This document shows, piece after piece, positions 57,213 to 64,000 of a DNA stretch of 64,000 nt (position 1 is its first letter; the number at the start of each line of letters is the position of its first letter). Both the position numbers and the translations under genes were made by a program. The stretch covers positions 102,391 to 166,390 of the forward strand of contig NZ_CAMRAN010000003.1 of assembly GCF_947039875.1 (NCBI RefSeq), in the 5' to 3' direction. This stretch comes from an uncultured Photobacterium sp. (GTDB taxonomy: Bacteria; Pseudomonadota; Gammaproteobacteria; Enterobacterales; Vibrionaceae). Under the pieces are notes generated by a model. That model was not told the origin of the DNA, did no database searches, and saw nothing but the letters and a program-made list of their open reading frames with translations.

Positions 57213-59035
57213 TATGCCTTTTCCTCTTGAGCTTCTGACTGTGCTGCTTGCTGCGCTTTTTCATGTGCTTCGTGAGCTTCAGCTTCCGCACCATATAAAC
57301 GCGCTTTTGGCTGTGATTTCGTGATCTTCACATCGCTGTAATCAATAATTGGCGCATCGCCATTGTTGTAGAATGCCAAACTATGTTTTAGGAAATTTAC
57401 ATCATCACGTTCAGTACAACCGTCATCTAAGCGTTGGTGCGCACCACGAGATTCTGTACGTAGAATCGCTGAGTGTGCCATTGCTTCTGCAACATCAAGA
57501 CCGTAACCCACTTCAATGGCATATAGCAGGTCAGTGTTAAAGACTTGGCCTTTATCTTGAATGCTAATATGCTTAAAGCGCTGCTTAAGTTCTGCTAGCT
57601 TATCAATAGTTGCTTGCATCAAATCTTGTTGACGATAAATACCACAACCCGCTTCCATGGTGTGACCCATTTCAGTGCGGATTTGAGCCCAGTTTTCATC
57701 GCCTTCTTGTGCCATTAGGGCATCAATACGTGCTTGTACTGCGTCAATTTGGGTATTGATTGAAGCATCGTTCCAACCTTTGAATTCTTCAGCGCGTTTA
57801 ACCGCGTGTTCACCCGCAACTCGACCAAATACGACAAACTCAGCCAGTGAGTTTGAGCCTAGGCGGTTAGCGCCGTGAAGACCAACAGAAGCACATTCAC
57901 CAACAGCAAATAGACCTTTAATACGGGTCTCACAGGTACCGTTAGTTTCAATACCACCCATGGTGTAGTGTACCGTTGGGCGAATTGGAATTGGCTCTTT
58001 TGCTGGATCAACGTTTACGTATGCTTTAGCGAGTTCACAGATGAACGGTAGACGCTCATGTAAGTACTCTTCACCAAGGTGGCGTAAATCAAGCATTACT
58101 ACATCACCTAGTGGGTGCTGAATAGTGTTGCCTTTTTGTTGTTCATGCCAGAATGCTTGTGAAACTTTGTCACGAGGACCCAGTTCCATGTATTTGTTTT
58201 TTGGCTCGCCTACTGGTGTTTCAGGGCCCATGCCATAATCTTGTAGGTAACGGTAACCGTTTTTATTAACGATAATACCGCCTTCACCACGACAACCTTC
58301 AGTCATCAAAATACCAGTGCCTGGTAGACCTGTTGGGTGGTATTGAACAAATTCCATATCACGTAGTGGTACACCGTGGCGGAACGCCATTGCCATACCG
58401 TCGCCTGTTACAATACCGCCGTTAGTATTACAGTGGTAAACGCGACCCGCACCACCAGTAGCTAGAATCACTGATTTTGCTTTAATACAAACCAGCTCAC
58501 CTTCCGCCATGTGAATCGCAATTAGACCTTGAACTTCACCATTCTCAATTAGAAGATCAACCACGAAATATTCATCGTAACGTTTGATTTGTGGGTATTT
58601 GATAGAAGTCTGGAATAGAGTGTGTAGCATATGGAAGCCAGTTTTATCTGCCGCGAACCATGTACGCTCAACTTTCATACCACCAAAACGACGTACGTTC
58701 ACTTCACCGTTTTCTTTACGGCTCCATGGGCAGCCCCATTGTTCCATTTGGATCATTTCGCGGGTTGAATTTTCTACGAAATATTCAACCACATCTTGTT
58801 CGCATAGCCAGTCACCACCACCAACGGTATCGTTGAAGTGATTATCAAAGCTATCTTCGTCTTTGATAACAGCAGCAGAGCCACCTTCAGCTGCAACTGT
58901 GTGCGAGCGCATTGGGTAGACTTTTGAAATAAGTGCAATTTCTAGTTCTGGGTTTGCTTCTGCAGCAGCGATGGCAGAACGTAGGCCTGCACCACCCGCG
59001 CCAATTACAGCGATATCTGTGGTAATAGTCTTCAC
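57212..59035 (-). CDS. frdA: Fumarate reductase flavoprotein subunit FrdA
   Basis: FrdA reduces fumarate to succinate at a covalently bound FAD in anaerobic respiration. The GTG at 59035 has GGAGG six bases upstream and gives 607 residues (E. coli 602) starting (M)[19 protein letters not shown]. His45 in [10 protein letters not shown] is the FAD attachment site. The active-site [27 protein letters not shown] and [10 protein letters not shown] segments are intact. The C-terminus is Ala/Glu-rich. It heads frdABCD; a CRP site lies 159 bases upstream. Confidence 0.97.
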   Translation of the reverse strand: MKTITTDIAVIGAGGAGLRSAIAAAEANPELEIALISKVYPMRSHTVAAEGGSAAVIKDEDSFDNHFNDTVGGGDWLCEQDVVEYFVENSTREMIQMEQWGCPWSRKENGEVNVRRFGGMKVERTWFAADKTGFHMLHTLFQTSIKYPQIKRYDEYFVVDLLIENGEVQGLIAIHMAEGELVCIKAKSVILATGGAGRVYHCNTNGGIVTGDGMAMAFRHGVPLRDMEFVQYHPTGLPGTGILMTEGCRGEGGIIVNKNGYRYLQDYGMGPETPVGEPKNKYMELGPRDKVSQAFWHEQQKGNTIQHPLGDVVMLDLRHLGEEYLHERLPFICELAKAYVNVDPAKEPIPIRPTVHYTMGGIETNGTCETRIKGLFAVGECASVGLHGANRLGSNSLAEFVVFGRVAGEHAVKRAEEFKGWNDASINTQIDAVQARIDALMAQEGDENWAQIRTEMGHTMEAGCGIYRQQDLMQATIDKLAELKQRFKHISIQDKGQVFNTDLLYAIEVGYGLDVAEAMAHSAILRTESRGAHQRLDDGCTERDDVNFLKHSLAFYNNGDAPIIDYSDVKITKSQPKARLYGAEAEAHEAHEKAQQAAQSEAQEEKA

Positions 59036-59589
59036 AGCTATCCTCCGAAGGTAAGACGGTAAAAAAATGAAAAGGTACGTCATGCGTACCTATCCTTGAA
59101 ATCCAGCGCGTATTTTATGAAACCTCATTAAGAGAAAATATGATGTAGACGCGTCTTTTTAACGAAATAATCAAAAAATGTAATCTGATTACAAAATTTG
59201 TGATTATTGTCACAAATTTTCATGTTTGTTCATTGTTAATGGTTTGTTTTATTTGGCGCTAATTGTTTATGGCTCATTAATAATGTGTTTCATGTTTTGG
59301 TTGTAATACTTTGCTGTAAAAGATTTTATAAGCCATAAGCTGCACCGGATGGATATCTGATGTGATAATTACGATGGTGATTGTGCGTTATTTGTTATTT
59401 TTATAGAAGGTTCGTGATGTTTTTCACTGTCGATTTTTATGATGAGAATGTGATGTTCCATTAATGCTATTCATTTACATTCATAATTATTGGTGGTTAT
59501 AAGTAAATATAACGAGGGCAATGCTTGGTTAAGATCGTGACTTTGTTAAAATCAGGCCATTATTTCCTTTTATATAAGAAGAAACGGCT
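59036..59589. other. frdA-epmA intergenic region
   Basis: The gap of 554 bases holds the frdA leader, the CRP site and a neighbouring palindrome TGTAATC-T-GATTACA (59179-59193) of unassigned regulator, then an AT-rich stretch up to epmA with no gene seen. A clear FNR box (TTGAT-N4-ATCAA) was not found although frd is FNR-controlled in E. coli. Confidence 0.5.
59194..59219. promoter_or_regulatory. CRP site upstream of frdABCD
   Basis: A perfect TGTGA-N6-TCACA, with arms extended to AAATTTGTGA/TCACAAATTT (10 bp each, N6 is TTATTG). It is the strongest CRP match in the window. Vibrionaceae use CRP widely at anaerobic and carbon genes; an FNR role at this spot cannot be excluded. Confidence 0.8.
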
Positions 59590-60561
59590 ATGTCTCAGCC
59601 TTGGCAACCTACCGCAGAGATCTCTCAATTAAAACAGCGAGCGGTTTTACTCGCGACTATTCGTCAGTTTTTTGCCGATCGTGATGTTATTGAAGTGGAT
59701 ACACCTGCGATGAGTCAGGCGACGGTAACGGATGTACATCTACATGCGTTTAAAACCCAATTTGTCGGCCCTGGCTATGCTGCTGGCCAAACATTGTATT
59801 TGATGACCAGTCCTGAATTTCACATGAAGCGCTTACTGGCAGCGGGCAGTGGTGCTATTTATCAGATTTGTAAGTCATTTCGTAATGAAGAATCTGGGCG
59901 TTATCATAATCCTGAATTTACAATGCTAGAGTGGTATCGACCTGGGTTTGATCATCATCAGTTAATGGCTGAGATGGATTTGTTGTTACAACAAGTATTA
60001 GGCTGTGGTGCTGCAGAAAAAATGACCTATCAACAAGCGTTTATTGACGTGTTAGCGGTGTGTCCACTTGATGGCTCTATGGCTGAGTTAAAAGCCGTTG
60101 CTGCTCGACTTGGGTTGGCAGATATTGCAGAACCAGAGCAAGATCGCGATACCTTACTACAGTTATTATTTAGCGTTGGTGTTGAAGCTAAAATCGGTAA
60201 AAAAGTACCCGTTTTTGTGTATGACTTTCCCGCATCGCAAGCAGCTTTGGCGCAGATAAATCCGCAAGATCCACGTGTGGCTGAGCGATTTGAGGTTTAT
60301 TTCAAAGGCATAGAATTAGCTAATGGCTTTCATGAACTTGCTAATGGTGATGAGCAGTTACAGCGCTTTGAAGATGATAACCAAAAACGAATTAGCATGG
60401 GGCTACAACCTCAGCCGATTGACATGCACCTTGTTGAAGCATTACGGGCTGGATTTCCTGATTGTGCTGGGGTTGCATTAGGTATCGATCGCGTGATTAT
60501 GCTGGCATTAGAGCGTGATCATATTGATCAAGTCACCGCTTTCCCGATTGAAATAGCGTAA
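59590..60561 (+). CDS. epmA: EF-P-lysine lysyltransferase EpmA
   Basis: EpmA (PoxA/GenX) is a truncated class II lysyl-tRNA synthetase that puts beta-lysine on Lys34 of EF-P. The 323-residue product (E. coli 325) lacks the tRNA-anticodon domain and shows the class II motifs [17 protein letters not shown] (motif 1), [20 protein letters not shown] (motif 2) and [14 protein letters not shown] (motif 3). It is divergent from frdABCD, the E. coli arrangement. Together with epmB and efp in the window it completes the EF-P modification path. Confidence 0.97.
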   Translation: MSQPWQPTAEISQLKQRAVLLATIRQFFADRDVIEVDTPAMSQATVTDVHLHAFKTQFVGPGYAAGQTLYLMTSPEFHMKRLLAAGSGAIYQICKSFRNEESGRYHNPEFTMLEWYRPGFDHHQLMAEMDLLLQQVLGCGAAEKMTYQQAFIDVLAVCPLDGSMAELKAVAARLGLADIAEPEQDRDTLLQLLFSVGVEAKIGKKVPVFVYDFPASQAALAQINPQDPRVAERFEVYFKGIELANGFHELANGDEQLQRFEDDNQKRISMGLQPQPIDMHLVEALRAGFPDCAGVALGIDRVIMLALERDHIDQVTAFPIEIA

Positions 60562-60604
60562 ATATTATTCTTACCTTACAGCTTGATTCCAAAGATGTAG
60601 ACGT

Positions 60605-60637
60605 AAAAAAGCACGGTAATGATAACCGTGCTTTTTT
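60605..60637 (+). terminator. epmA terminator
   Basis: AAAAAAGCACGGT and ACCGTGCTTTTTT pair across a seven-base loop. The following 60638-60848 shows nothing clear. Confidence 0.94.
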
Positions 60638-60848
60638 GTCATCAAATATCCAATATACACCAGTTGATATTAGTAATGATTAATCACTCGTTTCATACTG
60701 AGGGAACGTGCATTTTATATCGAAGATCTGATTTGGCGTAATAATGATTAAGCTAAACGACGAGTTGGATTTCAAGGCGTTTTAACCGTAAAACAACTAT
60801 ACCGCTCCCTTATTGTTATTGCAACTGATTATCATTTACAGTTGTTTG

Positions 60849-61574
60849 TTAGTCGATCACAATCCGCGCATTGATGGGTTGTAATGGACGATTATTGTCT
60901 CCCATCATTTGATTAAGCTGTTCTATTTGAGCGGCAGAACTGGTGAGATGACTTTGCATAACATACCAACGAACACCTTCTGTACATGGCGGTGTCGTTA
61001 ACGATCCATTATAACGAAAATACTGACGTTCACGTGGCAGTAGTGCGTTAGGGGTCAGATCACCGTTAAAGTCAATTGTTTCACCCTTGGTTGGTATGGC
61101 TTTTAATAAGGTGGTTAATTCATTATTTGCACGAGGTCCATTTTCAAACATCACTGAAATAACCGCAATATGGCCGTTGGCATCAACGTTAACAAAATGC
61201 GCTTCTAACGGATATTGTTTGCCATCAATATAGTTTTCAGAGGGAGTATGAAAATGAAACTGTTTGAGCGTGTACGTATCACCATTAATCACCAAGGTAT
61301 TATCGCCACTTACATTGGCTTCTATCGTGTGACCGTTATTGGTTAAGCTGGTGATTTTGCCATCATAGCTAATTTGTAATGGCTGTGTTTGGGCTTGAAT
61401 TGGTGATTGAATGTCAATCGGACTTTGGTTTTCGCCACCACAAGCAGGGTAACTATCAACCCAATGTTCAGTGCCTTGTTGATCGTCATATCCCCATGCG
61501 GCATTGGCGTGTGCAGAAAGAGAGAAGCAAGTCGCTAATACGAGTACTAACGCTGATACTGTATTTTTTTTCAT
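60849..61574 (-). CDS. Alpha-class carbonic anhydrase, periplasmic
   Basis: The enzyme interconverts CO2 and bicarbonate. The 241-residue product has a signal peptide (MKKNTVSALVLVLATCFSLS, cut after about AHA, residue 23), then AWGYDDQQGTEHW and the zinc ligands H107 and H109 in QFHFHTPSEN and H126 in EAHFVNV. C45 and C197 (TTPPCTEGV) fit the usual disulfide of periplasmic bacterial alpha enzymes. It appears to be alone; the gap 61575-61816 upstream shows only a promoter-sized AT-rich stretch. Confidence 0.93.
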   Translation of the reverse strand: MKKNTVSALVLVLATCFSLSAHANAAWGYDDQQGTEHWVDSYPACGGENQSPIDIQSPIQAQTQPLQISYDGKITSLTNNGHTIEANVSGDNTLVINGDTYTLKQFHFHTPSENYIDGKQYPLEAHFVNVDANGHIAVISVMFENGPRANNELTTLLKAIPTKGETIDFNGDLTPNALLPRERQYFRYNGSLTTPPCTEGVRWYVMQSHLTSSAAQIEQLNQMMGDNNRPLQPINARIVID

Positions 61575-61772
61575 GATGATTACCTTTGAGTATGCGAATT
61601 ATCTCGACCTAATCGTAGCACTTGAACGGTGAGACGATGGACTAACGTTAACATAGTAATCTTTTGATTTGATATTGAAAATACGATGGGGGAATAGAGC
61701 TAAATTGCAGGTGTAATATAAATGAGATAATGGCACTTATCGGAATAATGATGTTCAGTATTGGGTGTTAAT

Positions 61773-61804
61773 GAGAATACGGAGTAATGTTCACTCCGTA
61801 TCTC
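61773..61804 (-). terminator. possible psd terminator (no clear T-run)
   Basis: ATACGGAGT and ACTCCGTAT pair, extended by GAG/CTC, right after psd. On the minus strand no proper T-run follows, so it may be a stabilising hairpin. Confidence 0.4.
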
Positions 61805-61816
61805 AATATCTTTATA

Positions 61817-62683
61817 TTATTTAACTAAATATTCAGCGTAAGGTTGTCCCATGCGCGTAACTTGACGAGGCTGCATGTTTTCTACAAAACGGATGCTGTC
61901 TTTAGGAAATAAATTGATCACGGTAGAGCCCAGTTTGAAACGACCCATTTCTTGACCTTTCTTTAAACTGATCGCTTGTTCACCTGTGGTTGGGTAATCC
62001 CAGCGGCGAACTTCAGGGCCCGTTGGTGGTGTTACCGTTCCCGCCCACACTGTTTCAATACTGCCCACTATCGTTGCTCCAACTAGCACTTGAGCTAATG
62101 GACCAAATTCAGTTTCAAATACACACACCACACGTTCATTACGCGCAAATAAATTTGGCACGTTAGTTGCGGTCAGTGGGTTTACAGAGAAGAGATCACC
62201 GGGAATATAAATCATTTGGCGTAATACACCATCACATGGCATATGCACACGGTGATAGTCACTTGGTGAAAGGTAGAGTGTTGCAAATTCACCATCAATA
62301 AATTCATCTGCTAATGTACGATCACCACCAAGTAGTTCACAAGCATCAAAATAATGACCTTTAGCTTGGAATAAACGTCCGGCTTTAATCGGACCTAATT
62401 GGCTCACGCAAGCATCTGCAGGATGGCTAATGATATACTGGTCGTTATTAATTGGACGAGCCCCTTCCATAAGTTCACGCACAAAAAAAGCGTTAAAGGT
62501 TGGATAGGCACTCGGATCAGGATTACGCGCTTCTGCCATATTGACGTTATATTGCTTGATGAACCAACGAATAATGGTAGTGGTGAGTTTTCCACCTTCA
62601 AAAGCCGCCAATTTACCCACAAGACGGGTTAAAGCATGTTTCGGTAGACTATATTGAAGGCCAATCTTAATCTTATCTAACAC
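61817..62683 (-). CDS. psd: Phosphatidylserine decarboxylase proenzyme
   Basis: Psd makes phosphatidylethanolamine. The proenzyme cleaves itself at the LGST motif (residues 251-254), turning Ser253 into the pyruvoyl group. The 288-residue length is typical for Vibrio. Other conserved text is [16 protein letters not shown], the catalytic HisAsp-type [16 protein letters not shown] and [13 protein letters not shown]. It lies downstream of rsgA on the same strand, as in E. coli, with a terminator in the 227-base spacer. Confidence 0.97.
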   Translation of the reverse strand: MLDKIKIGLQYSLPKHALTRLVGKLAAFEGGKLTTTIIRWFIKQYNVNMAEARNPDPSAYPTFNAFFVRELMEGARPINNDQYIISHPADACVSQLGPIKAGRLFQAKGHYFDACELLGGDRTLADEFIDGEFATLYLSPSDYHRVHMPCDGVLRQMIYIPGDLFSVNPLTATNVPNLFARNERVVCVFETEFGPLAQVLVGATIVGSIETVWAGTVTPPTGPEVRRWDYPTTGEQAISLKKGQEMGRFKLGSTVINLFPKDSIRFVENMQPRQVTRMGQPYAEYLVK

Positions 62684-62865
62684 AATTATTCTTCCAGTAA
62701 ATATTAATTAATCAATAAATTAGTTATTCTTTGCTTATTTGGAAGAATAACGTCAACCCGTAATAATACCGAACTATTTTAATAATGTCAGTTATTCTGG
62801 CATTACCGAGGTCATGGATAAGTTAGGCTTGTCAGTGTTAATTTGGATCGCAGTAGATAAAAAAT

Positions 62866-62899
62866 AAGCCTAAATAAAAAATAAATTTCGTTTAGGCTT
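62866..62899 (-). terminator. rsgA terminator
   Basis: On the minus strand AAGCCTAAA and TTTAGGCTT pair across a 16-base loop, followed by ATTTTTTAT. It lies 12 bases after rsgA. Confidence 0.75.
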
Positions 62900-62910
62900 T
62901 ATCTTGGTTA

Positions 62911-63963
62911 TCAGTTTGGCTTATTGCGTGAAAATTGGCGATTTGCCACATTTTCCGACATGCTTTCAATAATCTTATGATAACTGTTATAGCGATCGCG
63001 ACTAATATCACCACGTTCAACTGCTTCGCGAATGATACAACCGGGATCATTGCCGTGTTTACAGTCACGGAATTTACAGCCACCTAAATATTGACGAAAT
63101 TCAACAAAAGCCTCTGTAATCTGTTCAGGCTCTAAATGCCATAAACCAAATTCGCGCACTCCCGGTGAGTCAATTAAATCACCGCCATCAGCGAAATGAT
63201 ACAACCTTGCTGCGGTTGTGGTGTGTTGGCCTAAACCTGAGTTTGTTGAAACATCACCAATATCCGCTTCAACTTCCGGCATCAGAGCATTAACCATACT
63301 TGATTTACCTACACCAGATTGGCCAGCAAAAATACTGACATGATCTTGTAAATCAACTTTAAGATCATCAAGCCCTTCACCCGTATCAGTACTGACTAAA
63401 CGTACGCTATAACCAATGTTTTGGTATTGCGTTAATTTACGTTCAACGTCAACCCGTTGTTCTGGTGTAAGTAAGTCAACTTTATTGACCACAATTAATG
63501 GCTTAATGCCGATAGTTTCAGCTGCAATAATGTAGCGGTCAATAATGTTAAGCGATAGCTCTGGCAATATTGATGACACAATCACAATACGGTCAACGTT
63601 AGCAGCTACAGCTTTTACACCATCGTAATAGTCTGGGCGAGTCAACATTGATTTGCGTTCATGTACCGCTTCTACAACACCAGCAATACCTTGCAATGCT
63701 TCAACACCGGGACGCCATACGACGCGATCGCCAGAAACAAGGCTCTGAATACTACGACGTAGGTTACAACGGTGAATAATACCCGTTTGTGGATCTTCAA
63801 CATCAGCGTGTTGACCAAAACGAGTAATGACCAGCCCTTCACGGGCATTTTCCAACAGGGCTTCATCCCATTGGACTTCATTTTTAGCGCGATCTAGGCG
63901 CTTATTTTGGTTAGAGCGAACGCGTCGGCTCTGACCTTGAGTAAGTTTTTTCTTTTTTGCCAC
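62911..63963 (-). CDS. rsgA: Small-subunit biogenesis GTPase RsgA
   Basis: RsgA is a circularly permuted GTPase that checks late 30S assembly. The 350-residue product (E. coli 350) begins [20 protein letters not shown]. An OB-fold (about 35-105) precedes the G domain in the permuted order G4 (NKVD), G1 (GQSGVGKSS) and G3 (DSPGV), and a C-terminal zinc knuckle has [14 protein letters not shown]. It is upstream of psd. The remaining 63964-64000 holds its leader and nothing else recognisable. Confidence 0.98.
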   Translation of the reverse strand: MAKKKKLTQGQSRRVRSNQNKRLDRAKNEVQWDEALLENAREGLVITRFGQHADVEDPQTGIIHRCNLRRSIQSLVSGDRVVWRPGVEALQGIAGVVEAVHERKSMLTRPDYYDGVKAVAANVDRIVIVSSILPELSLNIIDRYIIAAETIGIKPLIVVNKVDLLTPEQRVDVERKLTQYQNIGYSVRLVSTDTGEGLDDLKVDLQDHVSIFAGQSGVGKSSMVNALMPEVEADIGDVSTNSGLGQHTTTAARLYHFADGGDLIDSPGVREFGLWHLEPEQITEAFVEFRQYLGGCKFRDCKHGNDPGCIIREAVERGDISRDRYNSYHKIIESMSENVANRQFSRNKPN

Positions 63964-64000
63964 AAGAATATCGTTCTGTTTGGTTGGCTTTCGGTATTAT

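Overview
The window is a stretch of gammaproteobacterial chromosome that looks like Vibrionaceae, most likely Photobacterium. This is inferred from protein likeness to Vibrio and E. coli orthologues, a Vibrio-like gene order, and long AT-rich intergenic gaps; no marker gene settles the species. Coding is dense and mostly housekeeping. I saw no tRNA, rRNA, CRISPR array or prophage.

Layout: (1) 1-9.6 kb: the end of the ribosomal protein/RNA polymerase operon rplJ-rplL-rpoB-rpoC, with an L10-type leader, an attenuator before rpoB and a UUCG terminator after rpoC. (2) 9.7-22.8 kb: rsd<, nudC>, hemE>, a 2-hydroxyacid dehydrogenase<, yjaG>, brnQ>, a CNNM-type transporter<, hupA>, a yjaH-like lipoprotein>, purHD<, zntR>, ppnP>. 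This is the E. coli rsd-to-purH neighbourhood with brnQ, the CNNM gene and zntR added. (3) 22.9-27 kb: malI<, malX>, malY> with two MalI-type operators. (4) 27.1-36.8 kb: a small zinc-ribbon gene and its decayed copy, then leftward fis, dusB, prmA, panF, yhdT, accC, accB, aroQ and acs. (5) 37-41.8 kb: an MFS permease, a hybrid sensor kinase resembling the cytoplasmic half of CrbS, a LuxR-type response regulator, and a stand-alone DsbD-gamma-like thioredoxin. (6) 41.9-49.4 kb: dcuA<, aspA<, fxsA>, a MATE exporter<, groES-groEL>. (7) 49.4-52.5 kb: a gap-rich segment with an unrecognised gene and rimK, scattered with copies of a short motif. (8) 52.5-60.6 kb: epmB</efp>, an intact IS4-family insertion sequence, frdABCD<, epmA>. 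(9) 60.8-64 kb: alpha-carbonic anhydrase, psd and rsgA, all leftward.

Functional themes are transcription and translation (RNAP, L10/L12, Rsd, RsgA, PrmA, DusB, Fis, HU, RimK, and EF-P with its modifiers EpmA and EpmB), fatty-acid precursor supply (AccBC, Acs, panF), purine synthesis under a PurR box, and anaerobic fumarate respiration (AspA makes fumarate, DcuA exchanges C4-dicarboxylates, FrdABCD reduces fumarate).

The most interesting points are: a 38-codon Val/Ile/Leu-rich leader peptide in a structured leader before the branched-chain amino acid carrier brnQ; an IS4-family element inserted inside the efp terminator whose own end rebuilds a terminator; a zinc-ribbon microprotein with a decayed tandem copy; a CrbS-like kinase without its transporter half; a DsbD-gamma domain standing alone where dsbD usually lies; and a repeated AAAGCTGTACGT motif in the gaps around rimK.
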